Position numbers and translations under genes: made by a program. DNA of 51,621 bases from assembly GCA_964438735.1 (NCBI GenBank), contig CAYTLW010000046.1:1-51621 (forward strand), given 5' to 3'. A model generated the notes under the pieces. The model was given only the letters and a program-made list of their open reading frames with translations, did no database searches and was not told the DNA's origin. Shown one piece after another: positions 8,913 through 17,238 of the stretch (its first letter is position 1; each line of letters starts with the position of its first letter). Source of the DNA: CAYTLW01 sp964438735 (GTDB taxonomy: Bacteria > Myxococcota_A > UBA9042).

Positions 8913-11555
8913 TTACTTCGTGCAGGCTGGCGCCGTGCCAGGAGCTCCTGGAACAAGCAACCCTTCATCGCTGGCCAGATTGCTCTGGTTGCCAAAAACG
9001 GCGCTCTTGCTGGCACTCGCCTTGTTGTCACCGGTCGAAACCAGGCCGAAGTGGTTGTCGCTGACCACGCTGGCGGTCATCGTCGAGAGACCTTTATCGG
9101 CCAGGAGCATGCCGGCCCGCTGATGGCCCACCAGGACCGAGCGCACGACCGCTGCCTGCGCGGCCTGGCTGATCACCAGGCCATCGGCGAGCGTGACGGT
9201 GTCGCCGGCCCCACCGCCCGGCTTGAGGTGTACGAATGTGCCGGGCAGTGTCGTGGAGATGACGCTGTCGACAATCACCGCGTTGCCGGAGTTCACCGTC
9301 ACGCCCGAGGTGTGATTGCGAAAGATGGTGCACGCCTTGAGGTCCAACAACTTGGCGCCAGCGGCCGTGATGATGCCGTCGCCAGCGCTGGTGCAGGTGA
9401 GATTGGATTTCGTGTGCCGGATAGATGAGCCCACCAGCGCCGCGGTGGCGCCCGCGCCGGTGGTGAACAGGCCGACCATATGATTGCCGGTCAACAGACT
9501 GCCGACCAATTCAATCCGCGCTTCGGTGGCGACCTGCACGCCGATGCCGTAGTCGCCGCTGGTGGTGCTGGGTTTGGTGCCGTCGACCAGCACCCCTGCG
9601 CCGTGGATCTCGCTGCCGCTGCCGACCGCGTGCAACCCCACCACGCGGTTGCCGGACAGCCGGGCGCCTTGAAGCTCGATTCGCGCACCGGACTCCGCTC
9701 GAACGCCGAATCCTGCCTTCTGGTCGAACGCCGCGCCTTCTGTAGCGTCCACCAGCAGGTCATGCGCAAAGACGACGCTGCCCTTGTTTCGCACCAGCAG
9801 CCCTGCACCCCGATTTCGATGCAGGCGCCCCGACTTCAGACCGAGCGCCGCACCCTTGACCACCTCGATGCCGAAACCATCTTCGCCGCTGCCTTTGCTG
9901 GATGCCTGGGTACGGTCGGCGATGAAGCCATACAGGCCAACCGTGGTGCCCGGATCCGAGGCCAGCAGCGCGGTCCGTCGATTCCAGCTCAGTCGCGCGC
10001 CATGTAACCGCACCCATGCGCCAGCCACCGCGGCGAGGCCGATGCCGTTGTCACCGTCGCTCTTGCGCGGCTGGGTCTGGTCGATGAGCAATCCCCAGGC
10101 CTGCAGAGACGTCTTCGCTCCGACGACGATGGCGCCGACGTCATGGTTGCCCAGCAGTCGGCCACCACGCAGTCCGAGACCACCGCCCGCCGCCACCTGG
10201 ATGCCATATCCCGCCTGGCCGCTGGCTGCGGGTCGGGTGTGATGCACCCCCAACGCCCGCGCATCCACCGACGCACCCTGGATCAGCAGCCCGGCCCCCT
10301 GGTTGTTCACCAGGTCGACGCGATTGAGCTTGACCAGGCCGCCGTTCACGACGGTCAAACCGCTGCCGGCGCCGGGGGCCTCCGCGTTGGTGCCGCGCAC
10401 GATGGCGTCGGACAGGTCGAGTTCGGACTTGTCACCGCTGACCAGAATGCCGTCCCCCGTTGCGTCAACCACGTGCAGCAAGCGGGCCCGAACCGGCGGT
10501 CCTCCGGAAACCTGCAGACCGACGCCGGGGCCTTTCAGCGTCAGCCCGACCAGCTCGATCTCGGCCCACGACGTGGGGCCGGTGACGCGGATGGCGGCAA
10601 CTCCCTTGCCGCCCGTGATGACGACCTCCGCCGCGCAAACGCCCACGACGGCCAGCGGCCGATCGATGGTGAATGGGCCGTCATAGGTGCCTTTGGCAAC
10701 GCGAATCAAGGCGCCGGTTGGCGCAGCCTTCAACGCCGCCTCCAGTTTGCTAAACGGAGCCGCGGGGCTGCCGTCGCCCCCGGCTGCCGCGCTTGCCGCT
10801 ACATGCACCGGGCTGCCGTTCGTTTTGGGTCCCTTTCGGTAGGGCGTAGAGGCGCAGATGCCCTCGTCGACGACGCAACCGACCGCGGCGCCCGGTTCAC
10901 CGCTGATGAAGCCATCTGGGCAACCGATCGGCGTACCGACCGCAGCGCAGCCGAAAGACATCTTCATCTTGCCCTTGCCGCATTCAGACCTGTCTGGCGC
11001 ACAGATGCCCACGCTCCCGGAGTCGCTGCAGAATCGCGTGTCGCTGACCACAGATGGTGGCGGCGCCGGCAGCATTGGGAATGCGCCCGGCGTATCGCTC
11101 ACGTCGCCGCGCCAACCGGGTTGTTGACACTCCGCGGTCCAGATCGACGGCCACTGGCCCGCCGGGCACCCCTGCGATGGCTTGTCGCCGGCACAGAGTT
11201 GCCCCATCAGCCGGTCGTCGAATCCGTCCAGCTTGGCGATCTTGGTCGGCACCTTGCCCCACGCCTTACACCAGCGAGGAACGCAGTCGCCGAAGTCGTC
11301 GAGCGCTCGATCCGAGCACGAGGCGGGGCCGACTGAGTCACATGCATCGGTGGTGAAATCATAAGCCTGACCGGACGGACAACATTCGTCATTTGCCCGC
11401 CTCGCGGCTGGGTGACACTTCGGTCCGGCAGGCGCCACGTCTTGGGTCACATCCGGCGGTGATGCGGTTTCTGGCGGGGGGCCGCACGCGGTGACCAGCG
11501 CCACAACCGCCGCCCTGCGGACGGCCGATGCCAGATATCGGCGCGGCCGATTCAT
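8913..11555 (-). CDS. Beta-helix lipoprotein with tandem about 55-residue repeats
   Basis: An 880-residue predicted lipoprotein. The N-terminus has two Arg pairs, a short hydrophobic segment and the lipobox VTAC at about residue 24. Residues about 40-250 are Cys-rich with paired-cysteine spacing. From about residue 250 a beta-helix domain starts with the DUF1565-like pattern DGSPAAPFSKLEAAL and IRVAKGTYDGPF. The later part contains five tandem units of about 55 residues, each with a run like GARLSGNRVVGL and a D-x-T turn. The protein should sit on the outer membrane or cell surface; polysaccharide binding or lysis is possible but unproven. The start ATG has AGGA seven to eight bases upstream. 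It faces the Cys-rich beta-helix gene ending at 8831. Confidence 0.8.
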   Translation of the reverse strand: MNRPRRYLASAVRRAAVVALVTACGPPPETASPPDVTQDVAPAGPKCHPAARRANDECCPSGQAYDFTTDACDSVGPASCSDRALDDFGDCVPRWCKAWGKVPTKIAKLDGFDDRLMGQLCAGDKPSQGCPAGQWPSIWTAECQQPGWRGDVSDTPGAFPMLPAPPPSVVSDTRFCSDSGSVGICAPDRSECGKGKMKMSFGCAAVGTPIGCPDGFISGEPGAAVGCVVDEGICASTPYRKGPKTNGSPVHVAASAAAGGDGSPAAPFSKLEAALKAAPTGALIRVAKGTYDGPFTIDRPLAVVGVCAAEVVITGGKGVAAIRVTGPTSWAEIELVGLTLKGPGVGLQVSGGPPVRARLLHVVDATGDGILVSGDKSELDLSDAIVRGTNAEAPGAGSGLTVVNGGLVKLNRVDLVNNQGAGLLIQGASVDARALGVHHTRPAASGQAGYGIQVAAGGGLGLRGGRLLGNHDVGAIVVGAKTSLQAWGLLIDQTQPRKSDGDNGIGLAAVAGAWVRLHGARLSWNRRTALLASDPGTTVGLYGFIADRTQASSKGSGEDGFGIEVVKGAALGLKSGRLHRNRGAGLLVRNKGSVVFAHDLLVDATEGAAFDQKAGFGVRAESGARIELQGARLSGNRVVGLHAVGSGSEIHGAGVLVDGTKPSTTSGDYGIGVQVATEARIELVGSLLTGNHMVGLFTTGAGATAALVGSSIRHTKSNLTCTSAGDGIITAAGAKLLDLKACTIFRNHTSGVTVNSGNAVIVDSVISTTLPGTFVHLKPGGGAGDTVTLADGLVISQAAQAAVVRSVLVGHQRAGMLLADKGLSTMTASVVSDNHFGLVSTGDNKASASKSAVFGNQSNLASDEGLLVPGAPGTAPACTK
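9424..10248 (-). repeat. Five diverged tandem repeats of about 165 bp inside the beta-helix gene
   Basis: Five consecutive coding units of about 54-57 residues can be aligned by eye. Each begins with a D-x-T or H-T turn (HHTRP, IDQTQ, IADRTQ, VDATEG, VDGTKP), continues with G-x-G-I or G-x-G-V, then GAR or GGRL followed by N, and ends in a hydrophobic LL or VL. At the DNA level they are diverged, so they are ancient duplications rather than recent slippage. Confidence 0.65.
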
Positions 11556-11716
11556 CGGCCATCCTGCGCCTGGGGGTGGTGTGCGACGGGCATGAATGTG
11601 GCCTCATCGATTCGTGTCGGGTGCATCCACACTACCTGATCTGCCTGGAACTCGCTCGGCAAAATGGGCTGGACGGCCGCACAAGTTTACTGGCCGTACT
11701 GGCCGTCCAGACCCCC

Positions 11717-11810
11717 AAAGTTGTCAAGTGTCAATACCTGACCCTCCGGGAGGGGGGTGTTTAGTCGCGCGATTGGCCTCAAAGGTGTCAAGTGTCATTA
11801 CCTGACCCTC
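11717..11810 (+). repeat. Dispersed paired repeat element, locus 2
   Basis: Two direct copies of the about 30-bp repeat, at 11717-11746 and 11781-11810, have their cores starting 64 bases apart, matching locus 1 exactly. The first has TTGTCAAGTGTCAATACC and the second GGTGTCAAGTGTCATTACC. The second copy encodes the last residues and the stop of queA on the minus strand. The flanking interval 11556-11716 also contains no gene I can support, only a fragmentary GC-rich sequence that includes an imperfect GGCCGT repeat near 11675-11710. Confidence 0.75.
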
Positions 11811-12840
11811 TCGGAGCGAGGAGGCTGACGTCGCCGAATTCGTGGCAGAGGTAGCCGGCTTCGACCGCTGTGTTCCAGGAGTCGGTCAGGACCTGATCGC
11901 TGGCGAACGCGCCCAGGAGCTCGAAGTGGCTCTCGTCGCGGTTGTGCATGCCGGTCAGGATGCCGTCGACGACGTGGCGGCGGAAGGTGGCGGCGATGCG
12001 CAGGTCGGTGATGTCGTCGCCTGCTTGCAGGTGGCCGTGCTTGCGCTGGTTGCCTTCGAGGGCGCGGACGACGCTGGTGCCTACGGCGATGATCTGCCCG
12101 CCTTGCTGTTTCGCTGCCTGGATGACCTGCACGGTGCGTTCGGGGATGTGGTAGCGCTCGGGCAGTGGCAGGGCGGCGTCGAGCTCGGGGTCGCCGGTGG
12201 CGCTGAGGCCCGCGGCGTGGGTCAGGCTGGCCAGGTGTACGCCGCGTTTGCGCAGGGCCAGCAAGGTCGCCCAGGTCAGCGGTCGGCCGGCGGAGGGCAT
12301 CTCCACCGCCCAGGGTTGCGAGCCGTAGACGGTCTGCACCGACCACAGGTCCAGGGAGCGCTGCTGGTAGGCATATTGCACCGGCACGCCGCAACCGTAG
12401 AGCGACGACCACAACGCCTGGCCGGCCAGGTTGAAGCGCACCCGCAGCAAACGAGACGACAGCGGCGAGATGCCGATGACGGTCGCCAGCAGGCCACAGC
12501 CCAACTCGAGCTCGTCGCCTACAACCACCGACGGCGGCTCCGGTCGATCTTCCGTCGGCGTGTGCCAGTCGCCGCTGCCGAAGAGCACCAGGTGCCAGTG
12601 GTCGGCGCCACCTCTTCTGTCACATCCGGCGGCGATGCGTGCCTCGACGGGCTGGCCGTTCAACTCGCCGTGTAGCGAGGCGGGCAGGGTGGCGGCGTCG
12701 TTGACGACGACCACGTCGCCGGGTTGCAGCAGGTCCGGCAGGTCGTGCATGCGGCGATGCATGATGTGACCGCTTTGGGTGTCGACGCCCAGCAGACGGA
12801 CGTCATCTCGGTTCATCGGTGGTCTGGTGGCGGCGTTCAT
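11788..12840 (-). CDS. queA: S-adenosylmethionine:tRNA ribosyltransferase-isomerase
   Basis: QueA transfers and isomerises the ribosyl moiety of SAM onto 7-aminomethyl-7-deazaguanine in tRNA, giving epoxyqueuosine at the wobble position of NDN-type anticodons' GUN tRNAs. The 350-residue length fits. Family motifs include DVVVVNDAATLPA, a central VQTVYGSQPWAVEMPSAGRP segment, ITHAAGL-like SLTHAAGLSATG, and VVRALEGN with a following GILTGMHNRDESHFELLGAF. The start overlaps the SDR stop by ATGA, so the two are co-translated. The normal family C-terminus ends near FGDVSLL; here about seven more residues (RGSGNDT) and the stop come from the repeat element at 11781-11810. No other queuosine gene is in the window. 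Confidence 0.93.
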   Translation of the reverse strand: MNAATRPPMNRDDVRLLGVDTQSGHIMHRRMHDLPDLLQPGDVVVVNDAATLPASLHGELNGQPVEARIAAGCDRRGGADHWHLVLFGSGDWHTPTEDRPEPPSVVVGDELELGCGLLATVIGISPLSSRLLRVRFNLAGQALWSSLYGCGVPVQYAYQQRSLDLWSVQTVYGSQPWAVEMPSAGRPLTWATLLALRKRGVHLASLTHAAGLSATGDPELDAALPLPERYHIPERTVQVIQAAKQQGGQIIAVGTSVVRALEGNQRKHGHLQAGDDITDLRIAATFRRHVVDGILTGMHNRDESHFELLGAFASDQVLTDSWNTAVEAGYLCHEFGDVSLLAPRGSGNDT

Positions 12841-13565
12841 GGCCGTACCTCCCAGCTCGGAGCGCTGAGTCGGGCGCCGTTGGGGGCTGCGTCGGGGCGG
12901 CGCACCATGTCGATGATGCGTTCAGCCACCGCCGTGGGGTCTGTCAGCGTCGTCGGATCGGCGTCGGGCAGGGCCGCAGCGTGCATGGCCGTGTTCATCT
13001 CGCCCGGGTCGACGCTCAAGAAGCGCACGCTGACATCGGCGAGCTCGGCGGCCCAGACCCGGCTGAGGTGATCCTGCGCCGCCTTGGCTACGCTGTAGGC
13101 GCCCCACTCGGGGTACGCTTCCACCGCCGCATCCGAGCTGATATGCACCACCGCGCCCCGTCCGCGCAGCGCCATGGAGCCTGCCAGCACCTTCGTCAGC
13201 CGAAAGGGTCCGACCAGGTTGACCTGCAGCACGCGCTCCAGGTCCTCGCACTCGGTGTCCAGCAGCAGTCGCAGGGGTGTCCGCCCCAGGGTGCTGGCGT
13301 TGTGGACCACCAGGTCGATGGGTCCGACCAGCGCCGCCGCCTCACCCGCGATGTCGTAGATGGCGTGTTTGTCGCCCACATCTGCGACGATGCCATGGGC
13401 CACGCCGCCTCCTTGGCGGATCCCCGCGACGACCTCGTCCAGCGCCTCCTGATGACGGGCCACCAGGACCACCCGCGCGCCCGCTCGAGCCAGGTTCTCG
13501 GCCAGCGCCCGGCCCAGACCGCGGCTGCCTCCCGTGATGAGTGTGTTGAGATGTTGTGTGCTCAT
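12837..13565 (-). CDS. Short-chain dehydrogenase/reductase
   Basis: A 242-residue classical SDR oxidoreductase. It shows the NAD(P)-binding motif TGGSRGLG at residues about 10-17, NAS in the NNAG position, and the catalytic Ser and YxxxK as HISSD and YSVAK. An Arg in the first loop after the second strand (VLVARH) suggests NADP. The substrate is unknown. The ATG at 13565 has a perfect AGGAGG ribosome site eight bases upstream. It forms a two-gene operon with queA (ATGA overlap), and the XRE-cupin regulator is divergently transcribed from the same intergenic region, so this gene is a likely regulatory target. Confidence 0.9.
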   Translation of the reverse strand: MSTQHLNTLITGGSRGLGRALAENLARAGARVVLVARHQEALDEVVAGIRQGGGVAHGIVADVGDKHAIYDIAGEAAALVGPIDLVVHNASTLGRTPLRLLLDTECEDLERVLQVNLVGPFRLTKVLAGSMALRGRGAVVHISSDAAVEAYPEWGAYSVAKAAQDHLSRVWAAELADVSVRFLSVDPGEMNTAMHAAALPDADPTTLTDPTAVAERIIDMVRRPDAAPNGARLSAPSWEVRP

Positions 13566-13653
13566 ATCGACCTCCTGTGCTGCCACATTAGGGGGCCTTG
13601 GACAACAAGGCATCTGCATTGACAATATATTGACAGCGCGTCATCGTACGAAC
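13566..13653. promoter_or_regulatory. Divergent control region with palindromes and direct repeats
   Basis: This 88-base region lies between the SDR-queA operon and the XRE-cupin regulator. It contains a perfect hairpin or operator-like inverted repeat GCCTTG-GACAA-CAAGGC at 13595-13611, a perfect 10-bp palindrome CAATATATTG at 13623-13632, and two ATTGACA copies exactly 11 bp apart at 13618 and 13629. The one-turn spacing suits dimer binding. The XRE-family protein encoded to the right is the natural candidate binder. No clear sigma-70 pair could be assigned. Confidence 0.55.
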
Positions 13654-14211
13654 ATGGACGAGCAGATCTCCGAATACATCGCCACGAATATGCGCAAGTT
13701 GCGCGAGACCTTGGATCTGACCCAGCAGCAGATGGCCAGCCGCGCAGGCATCCCTCGGGCCACCTGGGCCAACCTGGAGTCCGGCGGCGCCAATCCCACC
13801 GTCGCGGTGCTGGTCAAGGTCGCCAACGCCTTGCAGGTGCGCATCGAGGAGTTGCTCGGCCCGCCCAAGGCCTCGGCTCGCCACTACAAGGCCAGCGACA
13901 TGCGCACCCGCACCCGCGGCGGCGTGCTGGTGCGCGCCCTGCTGCCGGACTCGGTGCCTGGTCTCGACCTGGAGCGCATGGTCCTGCCGCCGGGCGCCCG
14001 CATGGCCGGCGTGCCCCACACCGCCGGCACGCGCGAGTACCTCACCTGCGAGAGCGGCACGGTCGAACTGGCCGCGTCCGGCTCCGTATGGCGCCTCGAG
14101 GAAGGCGATGTGGTCGTCTTCCGCGGCGACCAGAAGCACAGCTACAGCAATCCGGGTCGTGTTCAGGCGGTTGCATACAGCGTGATTGCCTTTGCGCCCG
14201 TGGCTGGCTAA
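13654..14211 (+). CDS. XRE-family regulator with C-terminal cupin domain
   Basis: A 185-residue transcription regulator. The N-terminal helix-turn-helix of the XRE/Cro type is about residues 10-65 (NMRKLRETLDLTQQQMASRA, then ATWANLESGGANPT). A cupin_2 domain follows from about 95 to 180, with ERMVLPPGARM and the barrel motif LEEGDVVVFRGDQKHSYSN. Family members sense a small molecule through the cupin and often regulate a neighbouring operon. The ATG at 13654 is only 19 bases from the second ATTGACA repeat, so a start or promoter very close to the coding region is implied. The downstream Ntn hydrolase starts 32 bases later on the same strand. Confidence 0.9.
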   Translation: MDEQISEYIATNMRKLRETLDLTQQQMASRAGIPRATWANLESGGANPTVAVLVKVANALQVRIEELLGPPKASARHYKASDMRTRTRGGVLVRALLPDSVPGLDLERMVLPPGARMAGVPHTAGTREYLTCESGTVELAASGSVWRLEEGDVVVFRGDQKHSYSNPGRVQAVAYSVIAFAPVAG

Positions 14212-14243
14212 GAGGGTCTCCCATCCCCCGACCGGAGACCCAC

Positions 14244-15035
14244 ATGAGCATCGCCATCTGTTTCGTCGCCCGCACCGGCATCGTCATGGGCACGGACAGC
14301 CGCGTGACCACCTCTGGACCCGAAGGCGAGACCCGAGAGGACGCCTATCCGAAGCTGGTCCAGTTCGGCCGCCTGCCCATCGGCATGGCCATGGTCGGCG
14401 CCGGCTCCTATGGCGGCCGCGACTTCCGCTCCCTGGTCGCCGAGACCTGGCGGGCCTGCAGCCGCGGCAAACCCGAGAAGCTCAGCGTCAAGGATGTGGC
14501 CCGTCGTTTCGCCGACCTGGCCGGTCCCATCGCCCGCGACTCCGGCAACAAGACGACCATGAACGTGCTGGTGGCCGGCTTCAGCCCCGGCCAGGCCTTC
14601 GGTGAGTTGTGGGAGGTGCAGCTGCCCGACGGCAAGGTCATCGAGCAGGCCGGGCCGCAGTCGCAGACATTTGTCTGGCGAGGCCAGGCCGACGCCGTTA
14701 TGACCTTGTGGTGGGGCACCAACCTGGACGTGCTGCATCACACCCTGGAAGATCACGGCATGACCCACGACGCTGCCCAGGCGGTCATGGCCGACGTCAA
14801 GAAGGCCGCCGCCTGGGGGCCCGAGCGCATCAACTGGGGGATGCCCCTGTCCAGCGCGGTGGATCTGATCCGCTTTCAGCTCGAGGTACAGATCCAGGCC
14901 GAACGCTTCCTGCCCGGACGGGGTGCCTGCGGGGCGCCGACCCAGCTGCTGGCCATCAACGACGCCGGCCTGCACTGGGTGGACCGACCCTTCAACCCGG
15001 TCGCTCAGATCGGTAGTTCGCAGTCGAATCAATAA
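14244..15035 (+). CDS. Proteasome-like Ntn-hydrolase family protein
   Basis: A 263-residue protein with the look of a 20S-proteasome or Anbu-type subunit. It begins Met-Ser-Ile, so Ser2 could be the N-terminal nucleophile after Met removal. It then shows GIVMGTDSRVT, equivalent to the proteasome GxxxAxDxR motif, and a Lys in YPKLVQF in the position of the catalytic lysine, followed by MAMVGAGSYGG as the usual strand and loop. The C-terminal part (GRGACGAPTQLLAINDAGLHW) completes the fold. Whether it is an active peptidase or assembles into a ring cannot be told. The ATG at 14244 has GGAG upstream. Its neighbour is the XRE-cupin regulator; no partner ATPase is present in the window. Confidence 0.7.
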   Translation: MSIAICFVARTGIVMGTDSRVTTSGPEGETREDAYPKLVQFGRLPIGMAMVGAGSYGGRDFRSLVAETWRACSRGKPEKLSVKDVARRFADLAGPIARDSGNKTTMNVLVAGFSPGQAFGELWEVQLPDGKVIEQAGPQSQTFVWRGQADAVMTLWWGTNLDVLHHTLEDHGMTHDAAQAVMADVKKAAAWGPERINWGMPLSSAVDLIRFQLEVQIQAERFLPGRGACGAPTQLLAINDAGLHWVDRPFNPVAQIGSSQSNQ

Positions 15036-15076
15036 ACAATTCGAAAGCGAACGAAATACTCTGCGGACAAGGCGAT

Positions 15077-16969
15077 CTAGTATTCGCGTGCCTCGCCGGC
15101 GTCGACGCTGTCGGCGTCGTCGAACGTGCGCAGCGGCACGATCTCGATATCGAAGACCCGCCGTTCAATGTGATCACTGATCTCATTGACGATGGTGTCG
15201 AAGGCCATGTCGCCGCGCTTGCCATCTTTGTAGGTGCGCAGGTTCACCGTGCCGGACTCGGCCTCGCGCTCGCCGACGACCAGCATCCACGGAACCTTGT
15301 TCACCTCGGCCTCGCGGATCTTGTAGCCCATCTTCTGGTCGCGGCTGTCCAGGTCGGCGCGGATGCCAGCGGCCTTGAGCTGCTTGTAGAGCCCCGTGGC
15401 GTAGTCCAGCGATTTGTCCGAGATGGGGATCACCACCGCCTGCACCGGGCTCAGCCAGGTGGGCAGGGCGCCGGCGGTATGCTCCAACAGGATGCCGAAG
15501 AAGCGCTCGAAGCTGCCGAAGATGGCGCGGTGGATCACCACCGGCCGCTTGGACGTGTTGTCGCTGTCGATGTACTTCATGTCGAAGTTGATGGGCTGCT
15601 GGAAGTCCACCTGGATGGTCGCGCACTGCCACCTCCGGCCGAGGCAGTCGGTAACCAGGATGTCGATCTTCGGGCCGTAGAATGCGCCGTCGCCCTCCTC
15701 GATGCGGAACTTCACGCCCTCGGCCTCCAGGGCCTTGCCCAGGGCCGCCTCGGCGTCGTCCCACAGCTCGGGTTCGCCCATGAAGTCGTCGGGCCGTGTC
15801 GACAGGATGAACTCGTAGTCCATCTCGAACAGGCTGTAGAGCTCGCGCACGATGTCGATGATTTCGGCGATCTCCGCCTGCACCTGCGCCTCGGTGACGA
15901 AGATGTGGGCGTCGTCCTGGGTGAACTGGCGGACCCGGAACAGGCCGTTGAGGGCGCCGGTCAGCTCGTTGCGATGCAGGATGCCGCCCTCGGAGACGCG
16001 CAACGGCAGCTCGCGGAAGGAGCGCCGTCGCGAGGTGTAGTACAGGAAGGTGTCGGGACAGTTCATGGGCTTGAGGCAGTACTCGGTATCATCCGCCTCG
16101 AGGATGAACATGTGCTCCTTGTAGTGCTGGTAGTGGCCGCTGCGCTCGTAGAGATCCTTCTTGTACAGGACCGGGTTGAAGATCTCCTCGTAGCCGCGCG
16201 CGGCGTGGCTGGTGCGCCAGTAGTCCAGGAACTGCTGGTAGACCGTGAACCCCTTCGGCGACCAGAAGCACGAGCCAGGCGCCACCTTGTTGAAGTGGAA
16301 CAGGTCCAGCTCGGCGCCGATGCGCTTGTGATTGCGCTTGCGCGCCTCCTCCAGGAAGTTCTCGTAGGCGGCCAGGTCCTCGGGCGTCTCCCACGCGGTG
16401 CCGTAGATGCGCTGCAGCATCGGCCGGTCGCTGTCGCCGCGCCAGTAGGCACCGGCCACGCTCAGCAGCTTGAAGCGCCGGCAGGTCTTGGTGCCGCCCA
16501 CATGGGGTCCGGCGCAAAGGTCGACGAACTTGGACTGCTTGTACAGGGTCACCTCGGTGGCGCCCTGCTGCTCGGCGATGGTGTCCAGCACCTCGAGCTT
16601 GTAGACCTGCCCGCTGTCGACGAAGAGCTGCCGCGCCCGCTCCATGGGCACATTGGCCACCTGGAAGTGGTGGTTGCGCTTGATGAGCTTCTTCATCCGC
16701 CGCGAGATGTCGGTCAGGTCTTCTGGCGTCAGCGGCCGGGGCAGGTCGAAGTCGTAGTAGAAGCCATGTTCGATGGCCGGCCCGGTGGCCACCTGGGCGT
16801 CCGGAAAGAGCTGCAACACCGCCTCGGCCATCACGTGCGCGGTGCTGTGGCGCAAGCGATGCAGCCGCTGGCCACGCGCTTCTTCCTCGGGGGCGAAGTT
16901 GCGGGCGAAGGGGATGTCTTCGCAGAGCTCTGCGACGGGACGGATCGATGGGGAGGGTGCGTCTGTCAT
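15077..16969 (-). CDS. thrS: Threonyl-tRNA synthetase, TGS domain absent
   Basis: The 630-residue class II synthetase charges tRNA-Thr. The editing domain has HSTAHVMAEAV and the later CAGPH; the catalytic core has the zinc ligands MNCP, DDAHIF and VIHRAIFGS, with motif 2 HRNELTGALNGLFRVRQFTQ and motif 3 ending in a GSFERFFGIL helix. The C-terminal anticodon-binding domain is about residues 525-610. The first editing histidine is near residue 43 rather than about 73, so the N-terminal TGS domain of most bacterial ThrS is missing. The ATG at 16969 has AGGAG upstream; a longer frame to 17104 has no such site. A possible promoter lies at 17018-17046. It is divergent from the exported HU gene. 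Confidence 0.95.
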   Translation of the reverse strand: MTDAPSPSIRPVAELCEDIPFARNFAPEEEARGQRLHRLRHSTAHVMAEAVLQLFPDAQVATGPAIEHGFYYDFDLPRPLTPEDLTDISRRMKKLIKRNHHFQVANVPMERARQLFVDSGQVYKLEVLDTIAEQQGATEVTLYKQSKFVDLCAGPHVGGTKTCRRFKLLSVAGAYWRGDSDRPMLQRIYGTAWETPEDLAAYENFLEEARKRNHKRIGAELDLFHFNKVAPGSCFWSPKGFTVYQQFLDYWRTSHAARGYEEIFNPVLYKKDLYERSGHYQHYKEHMFILEADDTEYCLKPMNCPDTFLYYTSRRRSFRELPLRVSEGGILHRNELTGALNGLFRVRQFTQDDAHIFVTEAQVQAEIAEIIDIVRELYSLFEMDYEFILSTRPDDFMGEPELWDDAEAALGKALEAEGVKFRIEEGDGAFYGPKIDILVTDCLGRRWQCATIQVDFQQPINFDMKYIDSDNTSKRPVVIHRAIFGSFERFFGILLEHTAGALPTWLSPVQAVVIPISDKSLDYATGLYKQLKAAGIRADLDSRDQKMGYKIREAEVNKVPWMLVVGEREAESGTVNLRTYKDGKRGDMAFDTIVNEISDHIERRVFDIEIVPLRTFDDADSVDAGEAREY

Positions 16970-17017
16970 GGTGGGCTCCTGATGCTTGGCCTTGACGAAG
17001 GGCCGGTGGAGCCGGGG

Positions 17018-17046
17018 AGGGTAGTGATGTCTGCCCGGGGCGGCAA
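17018..17046 (-). promoter_or_regulatory. Candidate thrS promoter
   Basis: On the minus strand TTGCCG (17046-17041) and TACCCT (17023-17018) are separated by 17 bases, a fair sigma-70 pair for a GC-rich genome. This would give a leader of about 40 bases before the thrS start. The full divergent gap is 16970-17238. Toward the exported-HU gene a similar TTGCCG at 17148 with TCTACC at 17171 (17 bases apart) is the best plus-strand candidate, and a GTCCC-GCAAA-GGGAC hairpin lies at 17096-17110. Confidence 0.4.
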
Positions 17047-17238
17047 GAGGAGGACAGCAAACCCAACCGTCCCGCCTCCTTGAAACTGACACGCTGTCCC
17101 GCAAAGGGACTGAGCGTTACGTTGAGGTCCCAGGGGCGCGACAGCGGTTGCCGACCGCTTGCCGCCACGCTCTACCCATCTCGGCACCGACGCATCATCG
17201 CGTCACTCACCATCGCACCGACCGAATTGGAGTGCAGC

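Noticed and set aside
3287..11810. Composite transposon bounded by the two repeat elements
   Set aside because: The two repeat pairs are in opposite orientation and about 8.4 kb apart, but the genes between them are ordinary for this genome and no transposase is present. Random placement of a common small repeat is the simpler view.
15170..17083. Long plus-strand reading frame opposite thrS
   Set aside because: The thrS frame on the minus strand shows all synthetase motifs; the opposite frame is an antisense artefact.
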